A DNA stretch of 14,306 bases from Vairimorpha apis BRL 01 (GCA_000447185.1 KE647185.1:1564-15869); one strand, 5' to 3'; positions 1-8,674 are shown, counted from the stretch's first letter. Numbers and translations are program-made. Notes: generated by a model not told the origin, from the sequence alone.

Positions 1-1
1 T

Positions 2-1580
2 ATGAGAATGTTAAATGTAAAGATGCCTACTGTTTTAACTAAAGTTAGTGAGTATATTGAACAAATACAAGTTTATATAGATAAATTGATAGATAAAGGA
101 TTTGCTTATGAGTCTGGTGGAAGTGTGTATTTTGATGTTGAGAGATATAAACAGGAATATTCGTATCCTATTTTTGTGAAGGATTGTATCAATGAGAGTG
201 AAGAAGAAAAGTTAGATAGTAATAAGAATGTGTCTAGTGAACAAAAAGATATAAATTTATTAAATAAAGAAATTAAAGAAAACAATTCTAATGAGAAATT
301 TAATCTTACTAAAGAAAATAAATTCAGAGAGAAAACTAAATTAAATAATGACAACAAATCTATTGAAGAAAAATCTATCCTTACTAAAGAAAACAATTTT
401 AATGAAGGATCTATTCTTACTAAAGAAAATAAATCTATTGAAGAAAAACTTTCAAATAAAGAATCTTTAATCATAAAAGAAAAAAAACACATTAAAGATT
501 TTGCACTCTGGAAAAATTCAGAAGACGGCTACCCTTACAAATCAGGTAAAGGCAGACCAGGTTGGCACATAGAATGTAGTGTAATGAGTACAGAAACAAT
601 GGGTCAAGATATAGATATTCATGCAGGTGGCATCGATTTAAAATTCCCACACCATGAAAACGAAGTAGCCCAATGTCAAGCTTATTTCAATAAAAAATGG
701 TGCAACTATTTCATGCATACAGGTCATTTAAATATAAACGGTCTTAAAATGTCAAAATCACTAAAAAATTTTACTACTATCAAATCTATATTAACTAAAT
801 GTAGTCCTATTCAGTTACGTATTCTTTTTTTGTATCATCATTGGAATAGTGATATGAGTTATGAAGAAGAACAGCTTAAATTTGCTGAGAGTGTTGAGAA
901 AAAGATATTTAATTTTGTAGAAAATGTTAATGTTGTAAAGGATAGTGTTGATAATATTGTAAAAGATAATATTAGTGATAGATTAAATTCTGTTGATAAT
1001 GTTTATATTAATAAATTATCTACTAAAATTAAAGATATGAAAATCGAAGAGAAAGCTGCTGCTGGTAAAAATAATTCTTATCTTGAATCTTCTGTTAATA
1101 GTGTTGATAATAAAAATATTTCTTCTAGTAAAGACTCCATTACTAAAACAAATAACAATTTTTCTAAATGCAGCTTCATTTCATCAGATGACAATCAAGT
1201 ACTCGATAAATTGTCATCAACTCTCTCAACAATCCACTTTTCATATTGCAACAATTTCGACACTCCATCTGTAATGAAATCAATTCTGGAGCTCATTTCA
1301 TTTACAAGAACTAAAAATATAAAAAATACACTTTAAATCAAGTTCAAGAGAGTATAAAAAAACATTTAAGAATTCTTGGATTAGTAAAAAACAAAAAAGC
1401 AATGTGGAAGGAATTCCTGAAATTTTAAACGATTTCCGAAGTAAAATACGAAACGGATTAAAACATAATTTAAGTAAATCAGAGATTTTTAATTATTGTG
1501 ATAGTGTACGTAATGAAGTGCAAAGTTGTGGATATGTTATTGAAGATGTCAAAGATGAGAGTTTTATTAAGGAGATGTGA
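2..1580 (+). CDS. CRS1: Cysteinyl-tRNA synthetase, 5'-truncated by the window edge, two frameshifts
   Basis: Charges tRNA-Cys with cysteine in the cytosol (class I synthetase). The window starts inside the gene, so the HIGH signature is outside; the first ATG here is not the start. Residues numbered from base 2 show the conserved run [15 protein letters not shown], the zinc-site region with Cys192 (GWHIECS) and His217-His218-Glu219 (FPHHENE), and KMSKS at 249-253. Two low-complexity inserts are visible, residues about 65-165 and 305-400; inserts at such places occur in eukaryotic forms. The frame that starts at base 2 stops at 1336. The family-like C-terminus continues first in the next frame (from 1336: [17 protein letters not shown]) and then in the third (DFRSKIRNG ... 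[17 protein letters not shown]), ending at 1580. One extra base near 1331-1337 and one in the A runs at 1386-1398 would join all three, giving about 526 residues. Identity is certain; whether the breaks are real is not. Confidence 0.93.
296..466 (+). repeat. In-frame repeat coding a TKEN/SIEEK insert in CysRS
   Basis: Residues about 101-155 of the synthetase repeat the pattern LTKEN-x-F and [35 protein letters not shown]. The DNA copies are near-identical, so the insert probably grew by slippage or unequal exchange. It sits between the catalytic domain start and the DFALWK motif and is probably a surface loop. It is charged and lacks cysteine. Confidence 0.75.
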
Positions 1581-2546
1581 TTTATATAAAAGATATATAA
1601 TTATATTATATATATAAAAGGTTTATTAAGTTATTTTAATTACAAATTTTTCATTTTAAATATTTTGTGTTCATACATACTTATATTTTAACTGTTTTCT
1701 TTATTCTCACAGTTCAGTGATTATATTATATAAAATATATTTTATATATATATATTATATTTTATATATATATAAAGTCTTATTAATATCATTTATTTAT
1801 AAAAATTTTATATATATATAAATTATTATTAATATCTTTTAGTTATTTAAATTACTATCAATATCTTTTATTTTTTAATATTTTTAATTTATAAACATTT
1901 TTTATTTCTGTTATATCTTATATATATGTACTGATATATTATAATTATGTTTTATATAAGCGTATAATATTTATTAATAATTATATCTTATAAACTTATT
2001 AGAATGTGTTGATATATTCAGTTAGTATCTTAATAAATATATTTTATATATCTTTTAAAATTACATTTTATATATCTTTAAAAATTACATTTTATATAAC
2101 TTTTATAAATATATTTCTTTTTATATATCTTTTATAAATATATTTCTTTTTATGTTAATTAAATATAATTTATATATCTTATATCTTTTATAAATACAAT
2201 TAATATCTTTTAAAATTACATTTTATATTTAATTTTATTTTTTATACAATGCTTATAAATTTATTTCTTTTTATGTTAATTTTATATTTAATCAAATTTC
2301 ATAGAACAATCTATAAAAATAAATTGAATATTTTAATTTTATTATTCTATCTATTTAAAAAACTTTTTAATTAACAATCACTATCACACTATAAATACAT
2401 TTTCTTAACATATCATCCACTCTATCATTACAAATACATTCTATGAACATATCAACCACTCTATCATTACAAATACATTTTCTAACAAACAACCACATTC
2501 TAAATATCTCCATTCACTTACTTTACATTTTTCTATTACCCTTAAA
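1581..2546. other. AT-rich spacer, no gene seen
   Basis: This spacer has no supportable ORF or RNA gene. Bases about 1735-1830 are TATATA-rich. Bases about 2040-2290 hold imperfect short repeats of TTTTAAAATTACATTTTATA and of TTTATAAATATATTTCTTTT. From 2326 to 2548 the + strand has 48 C but one G (2445); this C-only stretch leads into the next gene and contains a 39-bp duplication. Confidence 0.8.
2407..2484 (+). repeat. 39-bp tandem duplication upstream of the membrane protein gene
   Basis: Two head-to-tail copies (2407-2445 and 2446-2484) share CCACTCTATCATTACAAATA and differ at few bases. The array ends 62 bases before the start codon at 2547, so it may overlap the promoter or 5' leader. 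No known site was recognised in it. Confidence 0.8.
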
Positions 2547-2549
2547 ATG
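2539..2549 (+). promoter_or_regulatory. Microsporidian-type CCC start signal
   Basis: The sequence TTACCCTTAAAATG places CCC (2539-2541) five bases before the ATG at 2547. In microsporidia a CCC or GGG tract just upstream of the start codon is a known gene signal near the transcription start. Three other starts in this window have the same arrangement, which supports this start choice. Confidence 0.65.
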
Positions 2550-4049
2550 TTATTTATATTCAAATCAAACCCGTTTAAAAATCTTCTTAACTACGAAAAA
2601 CAAGCACTTCTTCTTACAACACTTCAAACACTTCTATTATCATTTATAATAACAAAATCGTACACTATTTTTATATCATCAGTTTTTATAACACAATTAT
2701 CTTTTTATTTAAGAAGAAATGATTTAAAATTCGTTTACTTGTTTTTTATTTATTTTGTATGTATTTTAATATTTTTTAGTAACTGGAATATTTTTAATTT
2801 TTTTAAAAGAAACTTAATTTATAAGAATTTTATTGATAATAAAAATTTCTCTTCTTACAATTTAATAGATAATAAATATACTAAGTTCACATTAATTAAG
2901 AATATAATAGATAACATTTTTAATTTAACAGTTAACATCTACAAATACATACTCTTCATATCTCTCACTTCTCTATCACTATGTTACAAAAAATTAACAT
3001 CTTCTTCTCCTTTATATACAAAAACCAGAGGAATTTTTAATTATTTTAAGAAATCAAATTTAATTAGTAAAATTGGTTACACTTTATTTATTAATGTATG
3101 TTTAGTTATGTTTATAAACATGTCTAACAAAATGGATATTGTTTGTAATTTAGTTATTTTTTATTGTGTTTTAATTGTTAGTGAAATGTTATTAATTTAT
3201 AATTTGTCGTATTATATAAGAGAAGAATTTGTTAATAAGAATTTTGTAAATGATGGGAAATCTATTTGTAGATTTAATAATTTTAATAATATGTTAAATA
3301 ATTCTTTAAGTGATAAATTAAATGAAGATTTAAATGATAAATTAAATTATTGTAGTAAATTTAAAGAAGATTCAAATTTAAGAAGTCACTCATTCAGAAA
3401 CATTAGTTTTAAAAATGAAGATTTAAATATTTTTGATAATGAAATTTCTAATATTTCTTTAAAAGAAGAACACATTTTAAATTTTAATTGTTCTATTCAA
3501 AAATCAATACTTTATGAAATGAGAAGTTTCTTCTTTTTAATTTCATCAACACCTCATCTTGATAAACCTAATTTTAATAAACCTAATTTTAATACGACAT
3601 ACAGAAATAAACCTAACCTTGATAAACCTTATTTAAATAAATCATATTTAGATACACCTTATTTAAATAAATACGACACCTTCTTATTTAACTACATCAC
3701 TCTCCAAACAAATTTCCTTATTTCAATCTGCCAAAACATAAAACAAGAACATTTAAATTTAACAAATAAATTATTTATAACAGTTCCACAAGTAAACAAC
3801 ACAATAAGAAAATACGACAATTATTCAATCTTAGACAAAATAATTTATAAATCAATTTACCGATACAAAATATTTAAATTAAAAAGAGAATTTTATCAAA
3901 ATATGAAATATTTTGAGGATATTAATTTGTATATGAACAAAGTAGATAAAGTCGGTGGATGGTATGAACGTTTGTATAGTGAGTTTGTTGGGTGTGTGCG
4001 TGATTTAGAGATTTTTTGTGGTATTGATTTTAAGATTAAAGCTTTTTGA
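2547..4049 (+). CDS. Predicted multi-pass membrane protein (about six segments), function unknown
   Basis: This 500-residue protein is not recognised with confidence. The N-terminal half has about six hydrophobic segments: residues 21-37, 39-56, 62-78, 130-146, 177-193 and 197-220. The second half is polar, with an Asn/Asp/Lys-rich stretch (225-315), a short repeat rich in LNKP/LDKP (338-376), and a more regular, probably folded C-terminus (about 378-500, ending GGWYERLYSEF ... CGIDFKIKAF). A six-segment N-terminal half followed by a soluble C-terminal half is the layout of the nuclear pore membrane protein Ndc1. That is only a topology resemblance, and I see no diagnostic motif. The start at 2547 is preferred because of the CCC tract just upstream. 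The frame is intact, unlike most genes here. A transporter is less likely because the loops are few and the C-terminal part is large. Confidence 0.8.
   Translation: MLFIFKSNPFKNLLNYEKQALLLTTLQTLLLSFIITKSYTIFISSVFITQLSFYLRRNDLKFVYLFFIYFVCILIFFSNWNIFNFFKRNLIYKNFIDNKNFSSYNLIDNKYTKFTLIKNIIDNIFNLTVNIYKYILFISLTSLSLCYKKLTSSSPLYTKTRGIFNYFKKSNLISKIGYTLFINVCLVMFINMSNKMDIVCNLVIFYCVLIVSEMLLIYNLSYYIREEFVNKNFVNDGKSICRFNNFNNMLNNSLSDKLNEDLNDKLNYCSKFKEDSNLRSHSFRNISFKNEDLNIFDNEISNISLKEEHILNFNCSIQKSILYEMRSFFFLISSTPHLDKPNFNKPNFNTTYRNKPNLDKPYLNKSYLDTPYLNKYDTFLFNYITLQTNFLISICQNIKQEHLNLTNKLFITVPQVNNTIRKYDNYSILDKIIYKSIYRYKIFKLKREFYQNMKYFEDINLYMNKVDKVGGWYERLYSEFVGCVRDLEIFCGIDFKIKAF
3558..3674 (+). repeat. In-frame short repeat coding LDKP/LNKP units
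   Basis: About seven units of five to six residues, such as LDKPNFNKPNF, NLDKPYLNKSY and LDTPYLNKY, lie at residues 338-376 of the membrane protein. The DNA repeats CTTGATAAACCTTATTTAAA-like units. It is probably a flexible linker that arose by replication slippage. Confidence 0.75.
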
Positions 4050-4789
4050 AATTGGAGATTAAATTTATTTTAGTGTGTATTAATATGTTGTATTTATTAT
4101 ATTAATAGTGTGTTAATATGTTATTTATAATATTGTGTTAATATAGTTTAATATGGTTTAATATGTTGTTTATAATATTGTGTTAATATAGTTTAATATG
4201 TTGTTATTATTAGTGTATAATAAAAGTGTGTTAATATATTATTTATAGTTTAGAATACATTTAAAATTTTTTCTTTTACAAAAATCAATTATGTACTTTT
4301 AAAATAATAAAATTTAAATTATTAAGTATTTTTATAATGTACTTATAAATTAATTTGATATTTAAAATAAATAGATTAAGAATATTAAAATATATAATTT
4401 AAATTAATTCTTCAACATTTTTAAATTTTTAACACTACTAAATAATCTACATATTTTTTAATTTATAACATCACAAAATTCTACAAAATTCTTATTTCTA
4501 CTTCTTTACAATTAAATTCTACAACATTTTTATTAAAACATCTTTACAAATAAATTCATATCTTATATTATTTCTACTTATTTACAAACTATTAAAACAT
4601 TCCTATTTAAATATTTTTACAATCAAAAACACATCTTTAATTATTTAAACATCTTTACAATTAAATTTTACAACTTTCTCTTTTCTACTTATTTACAAAC
4701 TCTTAAAACATTCCTTATTTAAATATCTTTACAATCAAAAACACATCTTTAATTATTTCTACATCTTTACATTCATTTTTTCTACCCTT
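4050..4789. other. Spacer with a C-free half and a G-free half
   Basis: No gene is visible. From 4043 to 4257 the + strand has about 32 G and no C, with imperfect GTTAATATGTTATTTATAAT-like repeats. From 4381 to 4790 it has about 68 C and no G at all. The switch happens within about 120 bases. The G-free half leads straight to the next start codon and contains a 111-bp tandem duplication. The TACAA/CATCTTTACAA words recur through it. Confidence 0.85.
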
Positions 4790-4790
4790 A
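4571..4790 (+). repeat. 111-bp tandem duplication upstream of the Rad60-like gene
   Basis: Copy 1 begins TTTCTACTTATTTACAAACT at 4571 and copy 2 begins with the same word at 4682. Both contain ACAATCAAAAACACATCTTT and end near the CCC start signal. An older, diverged partial copy starts near 4494. Copy 2 runs almost into the start codon, so the duplication may have copied the promoter. Confidence 0.8.
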
Positions 4791-4792
4791 TG
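4785..4792 (+). promoter_or_regulatory. Microsporidian-type CCC start signal
   Basis: CTACCCTTATGATG: CCC at 4785-4787 lies two bases before the ATG at 4790; a second ATG follows at once at 4793. The CCC is the only run of three C in a 410-base G-free upstream stretch. Confidence 0.65.
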
Positions 4793-5799
4793 ATGTCTCA
4801 CAATGAAAGCGATTCAGAAGAAATAAAAATAATTAAAACTAACAAAAAACGACAAATTAAAAACAAGATAATTGAAATATCGTCATCAGATGATGAAGAA
4901 AAACAGTATATAATTGATGAGTATGGTAATATGGATGATAAAATAAATGAAGGTAGTAATAATGTAAAAAAAGTTGAAAATTTTGATAGCGAAAATAATA
5001 AATTGAGTGAGAATGAAATGTCAATAGAAGATGAAAAATACGACAATGACAGGCTTAGAGAAATTAATTCATGCAATGAATTTGATAATTTAAAAGAAAT
5101 TAATTTAAATAATTACAACAATTTAAGAGAAATTTATTCTTACAACGAATTTGATAATTTGAAAGAAATTAATTCATACAACGAATTGGATAGTTCAAAA
5201 GATATCAATATAAATGATTACAACAATTTAATAGAAAAAAAATTTTCATCTGATAACGAATCTTTTTCTAATGACAATTCTTCTAATAAATCTAAAAGAA
5301 CAAAATGTAATAATGATATATTCGAAGATATGAATTATGTTATAGAAAGTAATATTAATACAAATGAAAATAATTTAAATAACACTACTACTAATATAAA
5401 TGAAAACAAAACAAAAATAATATTAAGAAGACTAAAAGAAAACTATACATTCTTCCTTTCACCAACAGACACTTTAGAAACAATTTTTGAAGAACTAGAA
5501 ATAAAAAACTTAAATATAAAGGAACACCTGTTTCAAAATATTTAACACTAACAGAACTAGGATTTACAACAGATCATATTTTCTTTGATGTGATGGAAGA
5601 AGGAATACTTAAACTTAATTTAAAAATAAATATAGATTCACAAACAACAGAAAATATAAATATAGATAGAAATAAAACTATACGAGATTTAATTTGTATG
5701 TATAGAAAACGGCAGGTTGTTTTTAATGGATATGTTGTTTGTGAAGATGTTGTTGTAAAAGAAGTTTTTGAAGATGGTGATGTTGTAGATGTTATATAG
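4790..5799 (+). CDS. Rad60/Esc2/NIP45-like protein with SUMO-like domains, one frameshift
   Basis: Members of this family bind Ubc9 and SUMO conjugates and act in genome stability in the nucleus. The N-terminus is acidic and disordered. Residues 27-37 (IIEISSSDDEE) are a textbook SUMO-interacting motif: hydrophobic core, then Ser/Asp/Glu. An Asn-rich repeat follows (YNEFDNLKEINSYN, about 95-150). A first beta-grasp-like segment starts near residue 208 (KIILRRLKENYTFFL, then DTLETIFEELEI). The C-terminal segment coded at about 5605-5799 has the SUMO-like pattern TIRDLICMY ... VVFNGYVV ... VFEDGDVVDVI and ends without a Gly-Gly tail, so it is unlikely to be conjugated. The frame from 4790 stops at 5545. 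The next frame continues the protein (GTPVSKYLTLTELGF ...) to 5799, and one extra A near 5518-5520 joins them into about 336 residues. The family assignment is by pattern, without a search. Confidence 0.72.
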
Positions 5800-6411
5800 A
5801 ATATTGATAAATGATGTGGTATATAAATTGTATATGTTTTAGAAGTGAATATGAAGTGTGGTTTATAAATTGTATATGTTATATAGAATTTTAAAAAGGA
5901 TGTGGTATATAAATTGATTATGTATTAGAAGTTGATATTGTATATAATTTTTATAATGTTCTGATATAGATTATTTATAGTTATTAAATTCATTTATAAG
6001 TTTAATTGATTTATTCTAATTTTTTATATTGTATAAAATTATACTATTATTTATAATTATAAATTTCTTTAATTGTATTCATTATTTATTAATATTATCA
6101 TTATTTATTTATTTTTAGTATGTTTATTCTCAATTAATTTTGTTTACTCTCAGTAAATTATATTACAATTTATATTTACTCTCAATTAATTTTCTTACAA
6201 TTTATGTTCACTCTCAATTTATTTTATTACAATTTATATTTACTCTCAATTTATTTTATTACAATTTATATTTACTCTTAATTAATTTTATTACAATCTA
6301 TATTTACTCTCAATTAAATTAGTTTCTTTGTGTCCACTATTTTAAATTTTTACAATTTTAGTTTTAATAAAATTACATTTACTTCATTACATTCTTTTCT
6401 TGACCCCTTTA
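5800..6411. other. Spacer: C-free start, then a G-poor repeat-rich part
   Basis: No gene is visible. The + strand is free of C from 5714 (inside the preceding gene) to 5960, and contains repeats of GTGGTATATAAATTG. From about 6154 to 6401 it is G-poor (five G) and holds a 32-bp tandem array. A short ORF at 6140-6322 is only the repeat read in frame. Confidence 0.8.
6145..6310 (+). repeat. 32-bp tandem array, about five copies
   Basis: The word TACTCT (CACTCT once) starts at 6145, 6177, 6209, 6241, 6273 and 6305, an exact 32-base spacing. The unit reads about TACTCTCAATTAATTTTATT then ACAATTTATATT. An extra partial copy lies near 6125. The array ends about 100 bases before the next start codon. 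Confidence 0.88.
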
Positions 6412-6414
6412 ATG
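6404..6414 (+). promoter_or_regulatory. CCCC start signal fixing the start at 6412
   Basis: TGACCCCTTTAATG: CCCC at 6404-6407 lies four bases before the ATG at 6412. An upstream in-frame TTG at 6400 would give a longer ORF, but it lies before the CCCC tract, so 6412 is the better start. Confidence 0.65.
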
Positions 6415-7137
6415 TTCCTATTCTACATACTAACAATAATAACACAACAACTTTTACATCAATTTAAACCGCTATCTCCACTAAAATTTCGTGGCACAAT
6501 AAACGACATAAAAAAATACGAAACTTTATTTTTCCAAATTATACAAAAAGTAGTGCTAGACGAATCAAATTTAAAAAAAGTTTTAGTTAAACTCAAGCAG
6601 AATATAGAGTATGAAGATAACAATTTAGTGACTCTTTATATGTATTGGAAGAGTGTTGATGTGAAGTTTGTTAAAGATAATGTTTTAGATTGGGTTAAAT
6701 TTATGCAAGATGGTGGTAATATTTATAATAATTGTGGTGATAAAGATGCAAATAAAAGTGATAAAGATGGTAATGTTTTGGAGAAGGTTAAATTTATGCA
6801 AGATGGTGGTATTATTTATAATAATTGTAGTGATAAAGATGCAAATAAAAGTGATGGTTTTACAATTAATGATAATAATTACAATGTAAATAATATAGAT
6901 AGTAATAAAAATTGTTATACAAACACCAATTCTACTAATGGTAGTAATTTAAATATCGTTTCACCGTATTCTAACGTATTTTTTGAATCGTATTGTTTAC
7001 TTTTACAAGGTTCAGGAGATTACGACGTTTCACTTTATCAATGGTTTGTTTTTGAAATATTAAAACGTGAACAAGAAGAAGGTCTATTGAATATTTATAT
7101 GGCTTTAATTAATTTGTTAAGTGTGTTTATTTATTAA
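6412..7137 (+). CDS. Hypothetical protein with hydrophobic N-terminus, 241 residues
   Basis: Not recognised. From the ATG at 6412 the N-terminus is MFLFYILTIITQQLL, a candidate signal peptide or membrane anchor. Residues about 29-90 look helical and folded (INDIKKYETLFFQII, LKKVLVKLKQNIEYE). A 31-residue tandem duplication follows, seen as two copies of VKFMQDGG-x-IYNNC-x-DKDANKSD (DNA 6694-6786 and 6787-6855). Then comes an Asn-rich linker, and a C-terminal part with YSNVFFESYCLLLQG and YQWFVFEILKREQEEG that looks folded. The frame is intact. It shares the upstream CCC tract with its neighbours but nothing in the context suggests a role. A secreted or endomembrane protein is the most that can be inferred. 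Confidence 0.7.
   Translation: MFLFYILTIITQQLLHQFKPLSPLKFRGTINDIKKYETLFFQIIQKVVLDESNLKKVLVKLKQNIEYEDNNLVTLYMYWKSVDVKFVKDNVLDWVKFMQDGGNIYNNCGDKDANKSDKDGNVLEKVKFMQDGGIIYNNCSDKDANKSDGFTINDNNYNVNNIDSNKNCYTNTNSTNGSNLNIVSPYSNVFFESYCLLLQGSGDYDVSLYQWFVFEILKREQEEGLLNIYMALINLLSVFIY
6694..6855 (+). repeat. 93-bp in-frame tandem duplication
   Basis: GTTAAATTTATGCAAGATGG occurs at 6694 and again at 6787, 93 bases apart. The second copy is about 69 bases long and differs at very few positions, so the duplication is recent. Confidence 0.85.
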
Positions 7138-7450
7138 TTTATTTTTATATGTGGTGTATAAATTTTAATGGTGGATGTTTATTAAATGAGTAGATAAATG
7201 AGATGGAATAGATAGAAGGATAATTATTTTTATTAATTGTTATATTAAATTTTTATTAATTTTATATAAATAAGTAATATTTTAACTTGAAATATTTTAA
7301 TTTTAAAGTAGACTTTGAGTATTGTATTAATTAAATATATATTAAATATTAAAAAATTTAAGTTTTATAATTTAAATTGATACGGATATTACATAATTAG
7401 AGGTTTATAATTTATATTATTATATAATATGATAAGATTTACTAAATAAA

Positions 7451-7702
7451 TGATTTAAATTTAACAATATTTTTATATTGACATATAATTGTATATAATA
7501 AATTTAACAATATTTTTGTTTTAAAATATAATTGTATATAATAAATTTAAAAATGTTATTAAATTCGAATCAAACTTTATTAAAATTTTAATAATATTTT
7601 TATATTGAAATATAATTTTATATAATAAATTTAACAATATTTTTATATTGAAATATAATTTATATAATAAATTTAAAAATTTTATTAAATTCGAATCAAA
7701 CT
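7451..7702 (+). repeat. 126-bp tandem duplication
   Basis: ATTCGAATCAAACT ends the first copy at 7563-7576 and the second at 7689-7702, 126 bases apart. Each copy itself holds two smaller units of the type TATATAATAAATTTAA(C/A)AAT, so the structure is a repeat within a repeat. Confidence 0.75.
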
Positions 7703-8026
7703 ATTTTTTAATTTTATTAACGTTTTTAAATAAATTAAGTTGCTAAATAAAATATTAGGTTTTATAAAAATAAAAAAAATTTAAGAAATTCAAAGATAAT
7801 AGTTATATTAAAAAAAAGTATTAAATTGTTAAGATAAAATGATCATTAAATATAATTATAAATAAATATTGTCTCATTTTATACAAAAACAAATTTAGCT
7901 TGATTAAAAAGCTAAAATTTCTAACTAATAATAAAAATATTTAATTTCCAACATTTTTTTATTTTAAAAAAAATATAATTAAGGTAAAAAATTATTATTA
8001 TAAAGATAATTTTTTATACAACAACA

Positions 8027-8395
8027 AATTTAACTTGATGTTGAATAAATTTTTAATTATTTTAAATACTTTAAAACTTTAAATTGTTCACTATTTTATA
8101 ATTTTATATTTACAGAAAACAAAATTATAATTAAGTTGATGTTGACTAAATTAAAAAAATATTTTAAATACTTTAAAACTTTAAATTGTTCACTATTTTA
8201 TAATTTTATATTAACACAAATCAAATTTATATTAAACTTAATGTTAAATAAATTATTAAATATTTTAAATATTTTAAATACTTTAAAACTTTAAATTGTT
8301 CACTATTTTATAATTTTATATTAACACAAATCAAATTTATAATTAAGTTGATGTTAAATAAATTATAAATTATTTAAATAATTTAAAAATGAAAA
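8027..8395 (+). repeat. About 105-bp tandem repeat, three copies and partials
   Basis: The block AATACTTTAAAACTTTAAAT, followed by TGTTCACTATTTTATAATTT, starts at 8065, 8167 and 8277 (spacing 102 and 110). The links between blocks carry ACACAAATCAAATTTAT and AAGTTGATGTTAAATAAATT. Related partial copies lie near 7890 and 8567-8620. It resembles a degenerating satellite. Confidence 0.8.
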
Positions 8396-8667
8396 GATTT
8401 AAAAGATAAAAATTTAGAAATGTCTGTAGTTTGATTTACAAAATACAAAATTTTAATATTTTTGAATTTATTTTGATATTCGATAAATTAAATTTTAATT
8501 TATATAATTTAACATTTTAAGAAACTTGAAAATAATTATGTTTTACTTATCGATTTTTTTACACAAAAACAAAAATTTATTTTAAATTTAACTTGATGTT
8601 AAATAAATTAAAAATTAATTTAAATAATTAAGGTTTTATAAAAATATTAAAGAAAATTTGATATTAA

Positions 8668-8674
8668 CCCAATG
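8668..8674 (+). promoter_or_regulatory. CCC start signal next to ATG
   Basis: ATATTAACCCAATGAATTC: CCC at 8668-8670 is one base before the ATG at 8672. It is the closest spacing of the four such signals here and supports the start that gives a signal peptide. Confidence 0.55.

Larger units (their letters stand above)
7138..8671. other. Long AT-rich spacer with satellite-like repeats, no gene seen
   Basis: About 1.5 kb without a supportable gene. The + strand is free of C from 7104 to 7285 (about 26 G), continuing the 3' flank of the previous gene. After that both G and C are rare and the skew fades. Two repeat families occupy much of the rest: a 126-bp duplication and an array with a period of about 105 bp. 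The word AACTTGATGTTAAATAAATT returns near 8589, so a worn copy of the second family lies just before the next gene. Confidence 0.8.

Noticed and set aside
106..492. Long - strand ORF opposite the CysRS insert
   Set aside because: It is the antisense of the Lys/Glu/Asn-rich repeat; the + strand carries a real synthetase.
1331..1580. CysRS as a decayed pseudogene
   Set aside because: Apart from two one-base breaks the C-terminal region keeps family-like residues, and the same kind of break recurs in other genes; a sequencing cause is more likely.
1735..1830. Origin of replication or centromere from TATATA-rich DNA
   Set aside because: AT richness is general in this window and gives no specific evidence.
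4798..5076. - strand Ser/Leu-rich ORF opposite the Rad60-like gene
   Set aside because: It is the mirror of the Glu/Asp/Asn-rich coding region, with no motif of its own.
6140..6322. Short + strand ORF of 60 residues
   Set aside because: It is the 32-bp tandem repeat read in an open frame, with no start signal.
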